Source: Micromonospora sp. MW-13 (GTDB taxonomy: Bacteria; Actinomycetota; Actinomycetes; Mycobacteriales; Micromonosporaceae). Taken from it: a DNA stretch of 64,000 nucleotides. A program made the position numbers and the translations under genes. Positions 33,431 to 40,624 of this stretch are shown in pieces (within the stretch, counting starts at the first letter, position 1; each line of letters opens with the position of its first letter). The stretch spans positions 62,001 through 126,000 of the forward strand of contig NZ_QKKX01000005.1 of NCBI RefSeq assembly GCF_003434305.1. The letters run 5' to 3'. The notes below the pieces were generated by a model. That model saw nothing but the letters and a program-made list of their open reading frames with translations. It was not told the origin of the DNA and ran no database searches.

Positions 33431-33796
33431 ATGAGTCTGGCGTTGGCCCCCATCGACGTGAGCGTCGAGCTGGAGGCGAACCTGCCCTGCCGGAAGTTCG
33501 ACCCCGACCTGTGGTTCTCCGACTCACCCACCGAGCTTGAGCTGGCCAAGTCGCTCTGCGGGGACTGCCCGCTGCGCGTCGAGTGCCTCGCCGGGGCGGT
33601 GGAGCGGGCCGAGCCCTGGGGCGTCTGGGGTGGCGAGATCTTCGAGCGTGGCGCGGTCGTTCCGCGTAAGCGGCCCCGGGGCCGCCCGCGCAAGGAGGAC
33701 GTCGCCCGTGACGCCGTGCTGAAGGTCGAGGCCGAGGCGCGCCTGGCGGCCACCGGGCTGTCCTCGTCGCGTAACACCGTCCGGCTTGCTGCCTGA
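33431..33796 (+). CDS. whiB7: WhiB7 transcriptional activator
   Basis: A 121-residue Wbl protein. The four cluster-ligating cysteines are at LPCRKFDP and SLCGDCPLRVEC; the conserved turn EPWGVWGGE follows, and the C-terminus has the AT-hook KRPRGRPRKED that marks WhiB7. With its 4Fe-4S cluster it binds the sigma factor and activates intrinsic antibiotic-resistance genes when translation is impaired. Expression is expected to be autoactivated and attenuated through the leader described here. Same neighbourhood as mycobacterial whiB7 (after uvrD2). Confidence 0.95.
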   Translation: MSLALAPIDVSVELEANLPCRKFDPDLWFSDSPTELELAKSLCGDCPLRVECLAGAVERAEPWGVWGGEIFERGAVVPRKRPRGRPRKEDVARDAVLKVEAEARLAATGLSSSRNTVRLAA

Positions 33797-33856
33797 CACA
33801 CCCGATCCGCACCATGCCCCGCCGGTGCCACACCGGCTACGAGAGAGCTGAGACAC

Positions 33857-34036
33857 ATGCTGCACCTGCCGAACGGAACCATCGAGATGCAACTACTCCA
33901 CGAAGCGTTGTCCCGGGCCCGAATGCCCCGGCCTCAGGCCGGTCGTACCACCACGAGCACTGAGGCAACCCGATCCGCCCGTACCGTCGTGATGAGCAGC
34001 CGCAGCCAGTCGGCTCGCGACCTGGGCGTTCTGTAA
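33857..34036 (+). CDS. Small hypothetical protein downstream of whiB7 (59 aa)
   Basis: ATG 33857 to TAA 34034-34036, 60 bp after whiB7 and preceded by GAGCTGAG. The product starts MLHLPNGTIEMQLLHEALSRA, a probable amphipathic helix, then a Ser/Thr/Arg-rich tail (SSRSQSARDLGVL). It ends just before a perfect 19-bp terminator, which suggests it is the last gene of the whiB7 transcript. No family recognised. Confidence 0.55.
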   Translation: MLHLPNGTIEMQLLHEALSRARMPRPQAGRTTTSTEATRSARTVVMSSRSQSARDLGVL

Positions 34037-34049
34037 GCGAACACGAAAC

Positions 34050-34091
34050 ACGCGGGGGCGTGTCGGCCGGTCGGCCGACACGCCCCCGCGT
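34050..34091 (+). terminator. Terminator of whiB7 transcript, 19-bp perfect stem
   Basis: Arms 34050-34068 and 34073-34091 with a GGTC loop, 13 bp after the small ORF stop; convergent ABC1 kinase ends at 34157 on the other strand, so it may serve both. Confidence 0.8.
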
Positions 34092-34156
34092 CGTAGACCG
34101 GTCCCGGCCCGCCGGTTCGCGCCGCCGGTCCCGGCCGCCCGGGATCAGCGGCCGGG

Positions 34157-35488
34157 TCAGGCCACCGGGGCGAAGCCCGGCAGCCAGCGCTCCAGGATCG
34201 ACCGGTACGGCGCCTTGGCCTCAAGCTGGCAGAGCACCCCGATCGAGCCGAGCGTCACCCGGTGGATCAGCAGGTACGACGGGGGCAGGTTGAGCTGCCG
34301 GCTGAGCTGGTACGCCGGGGAGCGGGGGCTGGCCAGCCGGGTCGCCTCGGCCCGCAGCCAGGCCCGGGTGAACCGGAACTCCTCCTCCGCGACCGGGGCC
34401 AGCATGGGCCGGATGAAGTCCAGCACGGCCTGGGCGTCGATCGGCTCGGTCGGGCTGACGAAGCCCTCCTCCCGCAGGCCCTTGACCACGGCGTCCGCCT
34501 CGCCGCGTAGCACCAGCCCGGCGAGCCGGCCGATCGGCTCGGGGGTGCCCTCCGGCATCCGGGCCACCGCGCCGAAGTCGATCACGCCGAGCCGGCCGTC
34601 GGGCAGCAGCCGGAAGTTGCCCGGGTGCGGGTCGGCGTGCAGCAGACCGGCCCGGGCCGGCGCGGACAGGTGCAGGATCGCCATCAGCCGGCCGGCCTCG
34701 TCGCGCTGCTCCTCCGTGCCCGCCCGGATGATCTCGGCCAGCGGGATGCCCTCGATCCACTCGGTGACCAGGACCCGGGGGGTGGCCGCGAGCACCGCCG
34801 GGATGAAGATCTCCCTGTCGTCCGCGTACGCGGAGGCGAAGGCGCGCTGCGACTCGGCCTCCAGCTCGTAGTCCAGTTCCTCGGTGATCCGCTCGCGCAG
34901 CTCGACAAGCAGCGGCTTCACGTCCAGCCCCGGCTGAATCGCCCGGAACATCCCGCCGAGGCGGGAGAGCTGCTTGAGGTCGGCGAGCAGCGCGTCGCCG
35001 GCCCCCGGGTACTGGATCTTGACGGCCGCGTCGCGGGGCGCCCCGCCGGCCGGGTCCCGCCAGACGGCCCGGTGCACCTGCCCGATGCTGGCCGCGGCGG
35101 CCGGGGTGTCGTCGAACTCGTCGAAGTGCTCCCGCCAGGCCGGGCCGAGCTGCTCGGCGAGCACCTTGTGCACGGTGGCCGCGGGCAGCGGCGGCGCGGC
35201 CTCCTGGAGCTTGGTGAGGGCCTGCCGGTAGGGGGCCGCCACCTCCTCGGGCAGGGCCGCCTCGAACACCGACAGCGCCTGGCCGAACTTCATCGCCCCG
35301 CCCTTGAGCTGTCCGAGGACGCTGAACAGCTGCTCGGCCGTGCGCTGCTGGATCTCGGCGGAGATCACGTCGGAGGCCAGCCCGGTGACGCGCTTACCCA
35401 TGCCGAGGACGGTCCGGCCGGCGAAGCCGAGCGGCAGAGCGGCGAGTTTGGCGGTCCGGGACACGGCCCGGCGCGGGATGTCGGTCAC
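34157..35488 (-). CDS. ABC1/UbiB-family atypical kinase
   Basis: A 443-residue ABC1-type protein-kinase-like protein. Hallmarks: the KxGQ motif in AMKFGQALSVFEAALP, the Ala-rich nucleotide loop AAAASIGQVHRAVW, catalytic HADPHPGNF and metal-binding VIDFGAVARM. UbiB/ADCK proteins support isoprenoid-lipid (quinone) metabolism by ATPase activity; the actinobacterial homologue beside whiB7 (Rv3197 in M. tuberculosis, from memory) has been linked to macrolide tolerance. Start GTG 35486-35488; an AACAAT box 6 bases upstream hints at a leaderless message. Confidence 0.9.
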   Translation of the reverse strand: MTDIPRRAVSRTAKLAALPLGFAGRTVLGMGKRVTGLASDVISAEIQQRTAEQLFSVLGQLKGGAMKFGQALSVFEAALPEEVAAPYRQALTKLQEAAPPLPAATVHKVLAEQLGPAWREHFDEFDDTPAAAASIGQVHRAVWRDPAGGAPRDAAVKIQYPGAGDALLADLKQLSRLGGMFRAIQPGLDVKPLLVELRERITEELDYELEAESQRAFASAYADDREIFIPAVLAATPRVLVTEWIEGIPLAEIIRAGTEEQRDEAGRLMAILHLSAPARAGLLHADPHPGNFRLLPDGRLGVIDFGAVARMPEGTPEPIGRLAGLVLRGEADAVVKGLREEGFVSPTEPIDAQAVLDFIRPMLAPVAEEEFRFTRAWLRAEATRLASPRSPAYQLSRQLNLPPSYLLIHRVTLGSIGVLCQLEAKAPYRSILERWLPGFAPVA

Positions 35489-35686
35489 TCGGCCATTGTT
35501 ACCGACTCGGCGGCCCCGCGGCTGCTCCGTGGCCGGGCTGGGCCGCTCACCTCCCGGATCGGGGTGCCACGCGCCCGCCGGCCGGCCCCGCCGGACCGCC
35601 ACGGCCGGCACCGACCCGTCCACCGGCACCGACCTGTCCGCCGGTACCGACCTGTCCGCCGGCTCCGCCGGAACCGTCGCGGTCGG

Positions 35687-36739
35687 TCAGCGACCCCGCC
35701 CGGCGCAGCGGCAGGACGGGTGGGGCGGCCAGGTACGCCGGCGCAGCCGGCCGGGGCCGGTCACCTCCACGGCGCAGCCCAGGGTCTCCGGCGCGCCGCC
35801 GTCGAGGTGGGCCAGCGCCTCGGCGACGGCGTACCCGACCGCGGTGAGCAGGGTGGCCGTGCCGCAGGACTGGTCCGGCGCGTCGGCGGCGAGCTGGGCC
35901 GCCAGCGCCGGCCACCCCGGGTCCCGCTCGGTGCGGTACAGGTCGACGCAGCGCAGGCAGGGCCCGGCGGGCGGGCGGACGAGCGGGCCGACCGTCGGCA
36001 CCCCCTCGCGCAGGGTGAGCAGCAGGTGCGGCTGGCGACGCTGGGCGAACCCGGCCGCGAGCAGGGCGGCCGGCCGGTCGACGCCGAGCTGGAGCACGAG
36101 GTCGGGCCGGCTGCGGTGCAGCGGGCGGGTGGCGGTGCCGGGGGCGGCCCGGTCCACCGCGGCGCGTACCGCCGGGGCCAGCGGGTGCCCCAGGTCGGCG
36201 GCGGCCAGCCCGGTGCCGACCAGGTCGGCCGGGCGTACCGACCCGACCAGGTCCGGATGCACGTGTCCCACCCCGGCCTGGGCGAGCGCGACGGCGACGG
36301 GAGCGCCCAGCCGGCCGCCACCGGTCACCAGCACCCGCGCCGTCCGGCGCCGCCGCAGCACCTGGGCCGGCGTGCCGGGCAGGGCGGGCGCGGCCAGGGC
36401 CAGCGCCCCGGCCTCGGCGGCGAGGCGGTGCCGGGCCGGGCCGGCGAGGTCGCGGGGGAGCAGCGTGTGCGCGGGTACGACCAGCCCGGCGTCGCGCAGC
36501 GCGTCGAGCAGCCCGCGCGCCTCGTCCGGCGGCACGTCGACCTCGGCGGCGTGCGCGAGGACGAGCCGTTCGCTGCGGGTGCCGTCGATCAGGTCGAGTA
36601 CCCGGACGGCGCGGGGGTTGGCCACCTCGACGAGGACGGCGCGGTCCGATCCCAGCCCGAGCTGGAGGGTGTGCCGGTCCCGCCACAGGCGGGTCAGGCC
36701 GGGCAGCAGGACGGGCCGGGGCAGCGTGGGACGGCTCAT
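35687..36739 (-). CDS. ThiF/E1-like protein, TOMM cyclodehydratase-related
   Basis: A 350-residue protein with an N-terminal winged-helix-like region (LDLIDGTRSERLVLAHAAE) and a Rossmann domain (ARVLVTGGGRLGAPVAVALAQ) like E1/ThiF/MoeB adenylyltransferases. Paired cysteines CLRCVDLY and a terminal CRC (from HPSCRCAGRG) would form the structural zinc site of the family. Related proteins adenylate a carrier or activate peptide backbones in azole biosynthesis, but no carrier, YcaO or precursor peptide lies nearby. Start ATG 36737-36739; a GTG at 36785-36787 would overlap a DnaA box. The upstream spacer holds three DnaA boxes. Confidence 0.75.
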   Translation of the reverse strand: MSRPTLPRPVLLPGLTRLWRDRHTLQLGLGSDRAVLVEVANPRAVRVLDLIDGTRSERLVLAHAAEVDVPPDEARGLLDALRDAGLVVPAHTLLPRDLAGPARHRLAAEAGALALAAPALPGTPAQVLRRRRTARVLVTGGGRLGAPVAVALAQAGVGHVHPDLVGSVRPADLVGTGLAAADLGHPLAPAVRAAVDRAAPGTATRPLHRSRPDLVLQLGVDRPAALLAAGFAQRRQPHLLLTLREGVPTVGPLVRPPAGPCLRCVDLYRTERDPGWPALAAQLAADAPDQSCGTATLLTAVGYAVAEALAHLDGGAPETLGCAVEVTGPGRLRRRTWPPHPSCRCAGRGR

Positions 36740-36779
36740 GACGACGAATCGTGACCGAGTCCCTGCTGTCCGTCGATCG

Positions 36780-36841
36780 TTGTCCACAGATGTGCACCGC
36801 CCTGCCCAGGGCTGTCCACAGGACTGGCCGGGTTATCCACA
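36780..36841 (+). promoter_or_regulatory. Cluster of three DnaA boxes, helically phased
   Basis: TTGTCCACA (36780-36788), CTGTCCACA (36812-36820) and TTATCCACA (36833-36841), all in the same orientation. Starts are 32 and 21 bp apart, near three and two helical turns. They lie upstream of the ThiF-like gene, far from any dnaA/dnaN gene visible here, so this is a DnaA-titration or DnaA-regulated site rather than evidence for oriC. Confidence 0.65.
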
Positions 36842-36896
36842 ACCGGCCGGTAATCGTGTCGGTCAGCCGACACCACGGCTGGCAGCGGAAACGCGA

Positions 36897-36928
36897 CGGG
36901 GGAGGGCGGCCACGGCCGCCCTCCCCCG
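36897..36928 (-). terminator. Terminator after zinc-ribbon gene
   Basis: 15-bp perfect inverted repeat (36897-36911 and 36914-36928) with a 2-base centre, directly downstream of the zinc-ribbon stop at 36946. Confidence 0.7.
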
Positions 36929-36945
36929 TACCGGACCCGTACGGG

Positions 36946-37113
36946 TCAGACCTTCGCTTTGCCCAGGATGCGGTTCACTGTTGTGCCGCACACCGGACAC
37001 TTGCCCTTGGCCATGTTCATCCCGGTCTTCGAGACCTCGACGTGCCCCTCGAAGTCCCGCTTCTCCTTGCACTTGACGCAGTAACCGTTGTAGGTCTGGG
37101 CCTGGTCGGCCAC
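36946..37113 (-). CDS. Small zinc-ribbon protein (DUF5679-like, 55 aa)
   Basis: GTG 37111-37113 with GGAGG six bases upstream, ending at TGA 36946-36948. Two CxxC knuckles, YCVKCKEKRDFEG and GKCPVCGTTVNRIL, give a complete zinc ribbon; the rest is Lys-rich, ending GKAKV. It matches the small DUF5679 proteins conserved in actinobacteria, whose function is unknown but which look RNA- or protein-binding. Monocistronic, with its own terminator. Confidence 0.82.
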   Translation of the reverse strand: MADQAQTYNGYCVKCKEKRDFEGHVEVSKTGMNMAKGKCPVCGTTVNRILGKAKV

Positions 37114-37596
37114 GGGTGCCCTCCTCGTCTCGTCCGCCGGTCAATCCGGTTCCGGCGGTTGCCCGGCGGCGGGCCACGCGGGGCGCCGGCGCTGGGTCTT
37201 TTCTCCGCGGCCACCCTCGTGACCGCTGGTCCGCGGACCCTACCCAGGTCTGGGCGGTTCCATGTCAGCCGTGCTTCGACACTGTGAGCAAGTCGACGTC
37301 GAGAGTGTGCATGCCGAATTAGGTCGGATAAGTCAGTTTGGCGGGGACACGCCGGGTGAAACCACCCAGATGCCCCGCGAGGTGGCCCCCGGGAGGCGGT
37401 CGGGGCGGTGATCACCTACGGTGGGGGCGAGCCGGTGGGCCGCCCGGCGCGGGGCCCTTGACCCGTCACGGAGCGTCTTCGTGACGGTCCGCAAGGATTT
37501 TTTTCGGGACCCCTGGTCACCAACCATGACTTTCCGGGCGCGTGTCGTGGTGTTGACTCTTGCGGACCCCTGGTCAGTACCCATTAGCTTTCCTTC
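37114..37596. other. 483-bp intergenic region without a gene
   Basis: Between the divergent zinc-ribbon and metallopeptidase genes no convincing ORF is seen. It holds a hairpin CCGTCACG/CGTGACGG (37463-37487) with a seven-T run ten bases later (37498-37504), a -35-like TTGACT (37553-37558), and a direct repeat: GGACCCCTGGTCA at 37507-37519 and 37564-37576, each followed about 10 bases later by CTTTCC. Confidence 0.6.
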
Positions 37597-37629
37597 GTGA
37601 CAGCAAATCGAGGCTGCGCGGCCCACTGA
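37585..37629 (+). promoter_or_regulatory. Leaderless 10-codon uORF coupled to metallopeptidase
   Basis: TAGCTT (37585-37590), 6 bases, then GTG 37597 opens a 10-codon frame, MTANRGCAAH, whose TGA (37627-37629) overlaps the ATG of the next gene as TGATG. The main gene has no good ribosome-binding site, so reinitiation after this uORF would explain its translation. The uORF is inferred. Confidence 0.4.
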
Positions 37630-38159
37630 TGGCGGGGGCGCGGAAGCCGGTCGTCGAGGTACGGCGCAGCCAGCGCCGGCGACGTACGGTGTCCGCCTAC
37701 CGCGACGGTGAACGCGTCGTGGTGCTCATCCCCGACCAGTTCTCCCGGGCCGAGGAGACCGAGTGGGTCGACCGGATGCTGGCCCGGCTGGAGGCCCGGG
37801 AGGGGCGCCTCGCCCGCTCCGACGACGAGCTGTTCAACCGCGCCACCCGGTTGCGCAGCCTCTACTTCGCCGAGTACGGCGACCGGGCGGTGCCGTCGAG
37901 CGTGCGTTGGGTGACCAACCAGAACGGTCGCTGGGGCTCCTGCACCCCGGCCGACCGGACCATCCGCATCTCGCACCGGATCCAGGACATGCCCGACTGG
38001 GTGATCGACTACGTCCTGTTGCACGAGCTGGCCCACCTCATCGTGCCCAGCCACAACGCCCGGTTCTGGGCCCTGGTCGGGCGCTATCCCAAGGCCGAGC
38101 GGGCCCGGGGGTACCTGGAGGGCGTCGCCGCCGCCTCCGGCGGCCCGTTGACCGACTGA
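37629..38159 (+). CDS. YgjP/SprT-like zinc metallopeptidase (M48-type)
   Basis: A 176-residue protein with the YgjP (DUF45) layout: basic N-terminus PVVEVRRSQRRRRTVSA, WGSC motif in NGRWGSCTPADRTIRIS, and the zinc motif LLHELAHLIVPSHNARFW (HExxH plus downstream His). Such proteins are predicted metal-dependent hydrolases of unknown substrate, small and cytosolic. Start ATG 37629 is preceded by a leaderless uORF; an upstream in-frame start at 37560 lies in the promoter and is rejected. Confidence 0.85.
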   Translation: MAGARKPVVEVRRSQRRRRTVSAYRDGERVVVLIPDQFSRAEETEWVDRMLARLEAREGRLARSDDELFNRATRLRSLYFAEYGDRAVPSSVRWVTNQNGRWGSCTPADRTIRISHRIQDMPDWVIDYVLLHELAHLIVPSHNARFWALVGRYPKAERARGYLEGVAAASGGPLTD

Positions 38160-38200
38160 GCACCGGCGTCGCCCGGGCGCTCGGAACCGGACGGTCCCCT

Positions 38201-38226
38201 TGATCGACTCGATGTCACCGACATCG
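38201..38226. repeat. Intergenic TTGATCG-type hairpin element
   Basis: TTGATCGACT (from 38200) followed by CGATGTC-ACC-GACATCG (38210-38226). Similar TTGATCG/GATCAA hairpins occur at 48821-48839 and GTCGATCATGGA arms at 55408/55471, suggesting a dispersed intergenic repeat family; at this site it can act as terminator of the metallopeptidase gene. Confidence 0.45.
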
Positions 38227-38313
38227 GGGCCATCGGGTGCCCGGAGGGTGCGATGTCAGTGACGTTGTGCCGGCCCCACCCGGTGCGGGCGCGCGGTGGT
38301 GCGGCCGACGGCC

Positions 38314-38325
38314 TAGGGTCGGTGC
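38314..38325 (+). promoter_or_regulatory. Leaderless promoter -10, TAGGGT
   Basis: TAGGGT at 38314-38319, 6 bases, then GTG 38326; no ribosome-binding site. Confidence 0.6.
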
Positions 38326-38925
38326 GTGGCCCGACGTGTGGTGGTGGCGTTGCTCGGACCGGTGGCGTGGGCGCCTCCGGGGATCGACCCGGTGGCCTGG
38401 CGGGCCGCGCTGGCCGAGGACGTGGTGGACCTGCTCGCCACGCTCCAGGAGGTGGAGACCGCGATCGCGGCCACCCCACAGGACCGGTCGTTGGCCGAGG
38501 CCGTCGTCTGGCCAGGGATGGCCGTGCACGAGGTGCCCGAGGCCACCGGCACCGCCGTCCTGGCCGCGCTGACCGGGTACGACCAGGCGGCCGTCGTGGC
38601 CGCCGACGCCCCGGACCTGCCCGGCCTGACCGTCGGCAAGCTGCTCCGCCCACTGACCACCCGGCCGGTGGCGGTGGCCCCCGCCGAGGGACCGGGCCCC
38701 GGCCTGCTCGGCGTCGCGTCCCGGCTGCCCGTGCCGGGATGGCTGCCGGAGATCGACCTGGACGTCGCGCTCCCCGCGGACGTGCGGCGGGCCGCCCCGC
38801 AACCCGGTGACGTGGCCGTCACCGCCGCCTGGCGACGGATGCGCGGCCCCGCCGACCTGGCCGCCCTCGACCCCGCCGTCGAGGGCTGGGAGGCGACCCG
38901 CGCCCTGCTCTCCGGGCACCGCTGA
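38326..38925 (+). CDS. Hypothetical protein (199 aa)
   Basis: GTG 38326 is set by the leaderless -10. The central AAVVAADAPDLPGLTVGKLLRPL resembles the DxPDLP region of small nucleotidyltransferase-like glycosyltransferases (DUF2064/CofC-like folds), and the N-terminal strand VVVALLGPVAW would fit, but the rest is too diverged for a firm call. No membrane segment. Its last codons lie in a 35-37-bp tandem repeat that continues downstream. Confidence 0.6.
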   Translation: MARRVVVALLGPVAWAPPGIDPVAWRAALAEDVVDLLATLQEVETAIAATPQDRSLAEAVVWPGMAVHEVPEATGTAVLAALTGYDQAAVVAADAPDLPGLTVGKLLRPLTTRPVAVAPAEGPGPGLLGVASRLPVPGWLPEIDLDVALPADVRRAAPQPGDVAVTAAWRRMRGPADLAALDPAVEGWEATRALLSGHR

Positions 38926-38978
38926 CGCCAGCCGCCGACCCGCTCTCCGGGCACCCCGCTGACGCCAGCCGCCGACCC
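38907..38978. repeat. Two 35-37-bp tandem repeats overlapping a gene end
   Basis: Units 38907-38941 and 38942-38978 are the same but for two inserted bases, and a third fragment CAGCCGCCGACCCGCGCC follows near 39027. The first unit contains the stop of the upstream gene. The following gap to 39208 is GC-rich and without a gene. Confidence 0.7.
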
Positions 38979-39208
38979 GCGCGGGGCGGCTCCGGCTGGC
39001 CGAGGCTTGTGCGCCGGGTGACCGGCCAGCCGCCGACCCGCGCCGGGTGGCTGCCGTCGCCGACCAGCCCCGCGCGGCCCCGCGACCGGGCCGGGGTTCG
39101 GCCCGTCCGCAGCGGCTGGCGCGAACCAGCCCCCGCCCGGCTGGCGCGCAGCAGGCCGAGGGCCACCGACGCGGCTGCGTCAACGGCCCCCGGGTGCGCT
39201 CGCGGCGG

Positions 39209-40510
39209 TCAGGACTCCTCGGCGTCGTCCCCGGTGCCCTCGGGACGCGGACGGGGGGAGCCCGGGGCCTGCTCCGCCGGCCCGCCCGGCGCGCTGAAGT
39301 CGAAGTTGGCCAGCTCGTCGTCGAGGTCGAGCCGGGCCGTGGCGAACGCCACCGGGTCGGCGAAGTCGTCGTCGGAGGGGAGCAGGTCGGGGTGTCCCCA
39401 GACGGCGTCCCGGCCGGAGATGCCCCGGTGCTCGGTCAGCGCCGCCCACAGGGCCGCCGCCTCGCGCAGCCGGCGCGGGCGCAGCTCCAGCCCGACCAGC
39501 GCCGCGAACGTCTGCTCGGCCGGCCCGCCGGCCGCCCGCCGCCGACGGAACGCCTCGCCGAGCCGGACGACGTTGGGCAGCCGCTCGCCGGCGGCGTCGT
39601 CGACCACGTGGCAGACCCAGCCCTCCACCAGGGCGAGCGCGGTCTCCAGCCGGGCCAGGGACGCCTTCTGCGCCGGGGTGTCCTCCGGGGTGAAGATGCC
39701 CTCCAGGGCGATCGCCTGCATGGACTCCGGGTCGGTCGGGTCGACCCGGCCCATGGCCTCCTCGATCGCCTCCCGGTTGACCCGGATGCCCGAGGCGTAC
39801 GTCTCGACGGCGTTGAGCACGTGCCCGCGCAGCCACGGCACGTGCTCGAAGAGCCGCTGGTGGGCCGCCTCGCGCAGGGCGACGTAGAGGCGCACCTCGT
39901 CCTCGGGCAGCTCCAGGCCCTGCCCGTACGCCCGGATGTTGGCCGGGATCAGCGCGGCGGTGCCGGCCGGGCCGAGCGGGAGCCCGATGTCGCCGGCGGA
40001 GAGCACCTCCGCGGCCAGCGAGCCGAGGGCCTGCCCGAGCTGCCCGCCGAACAGCGCGCCGCCGAGGGTGGCCATCATCGACTGCATGGGGCCGAGCTGG
40101 GCCCGCGCCTCCGGCGGCACCAGGTCGCCCATCGCGCCGACCATCCGGCTGGCCACCGGGTCGCAGAGCTTGCGCCAGACGTCCAGGGTCTTGTAGATCC
40201 ACTCGTTGCGGTTCCACGCCAGCGAGCTGCGGATCCCCGTCGGCCAGGCGGTGACCGGCTCCAGCCAGAGGTCGGCGAGGCGCAGCGCCTCCTCCACCGC
40301 GTGCCGCTCGTGCGGCGACACCGCCGGGTCGCCCGCGGCGGCGAGCTGGCTGGCGGCCACCTGCCGGGCCAGGTCCCAGTTGACCGGCCCGCTGCCCGGC
40401 GCGGAGAGCAGGTGCTGCAACTGCGACATGAACTGCTGCATCTGCGCGGGATCGTTGGGGTCTGGTGGTTGCCCACCCGGGAGCGCGAAACCGAACGGAA
40501 TATCAGGCAC
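39209..40510 (-). CDS. Zinc-dependent hydrolase, DUF2342 family
   Basis: A 433-residue DUF2342 protein (hydrolase-like family annotated near coenzyme F420 genes in some actinobacteria). The putative zinc site is REAAHQRLFEHVPWL; MPDIPFGFALPGGQPPDP is the characteristic N-terminus, and the acidic, Pro-rich tail is disordered. Its biochemical role is unproven. Start GTG 40508-40510 is set by TACCGT 7 bases upstream. It is divergent from the PDZ protease; the pair is syntenic with Rv3195/Rv3194c as I recall. Confidence 0.85.
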   Translation of the reverse strand: MPDIPFGFALPGGQPPDPNDPAQMQQFMSQLQHLLSAPGSGPVNWDLARQVAASQLAAAGDPAVSPHERHAVEEALRLADLWLEPVTAWPTGIRSSLAWNRNEWIYKTLDVWRKLCDPVASRMVGAMGDLVPPEARAQLGPMQSMMATLGGALFGGQLGQALGSLAAEVLSAGDIGLPLGPAGTAALIPANIRAYGQGLELPEDEVRLYVALREAAHQRLFEHVPWLRGHVLNAVETYASGIRVNREAIEEAMGRVDPTDPESMQAIALEGIFTPEDTPAQKASLARLETALALVEGWVCHVVDDAAGERLPNVVRLGEAFRRRRAAGGPAEQTFAALVGLELRPRRLREAAALWAALTEHRGISGRDAVWGHPDLLPSDDDFADPVAFATARLDLDDELANFDFSAPGGPAEQAPGSPRPRPEGTGDDAEES

Positions 40511-40523
40511 GACGTCTACGGTA
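40511..40523 (-). promoter_or_regulatory. Leaderless promoter -10, TACCGT
   Basis: Minus strand: TACCGT (40523 down to 40518), 7 bases, GTG 40510. Confidence 0.6.
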
Positions 40524-40611
40524 CGCGGGCAGCGCCCCAGGTCGCCGGCACCGGCGTTGCGCTGAGGGCGAAGTCGCCCGTCACCGTCCGGGTCCCCGCC
40601 GGACCTGTCGG

Positions 40612-40624
40612 TACGCTCTGCGCC
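40612..40624 (+). promoter_or_regulatory. Leaderless promoter -10, TACGCT
   Basis: TACGCT at 40612-40617, 7 bases, ATG 40625; no ribosome-binding site. Confidence 0.6.

Noticed and set aside
36780..36841. Chromosomal origin of replication
   Set aside because: Only three DnaA boxes, no AT-rich unwinding region, and no dnaA, dnaN or rpmH gene nearby.
35687..37113. Azole (TOMM) natural-product cluster around the E1-like gene
   Set aside because: No YcaO, dehydrogenase, transporter or precursor peptide nearby; the neighbours are conserved housekeeping genes.
37441..37504. Intrinsic terminator (hairpin plus seven T)
   Set aside because: The T run starts ten bases after the stem, too far for a standard intrinsic terminator, and no gene runs into it on the plus strand.
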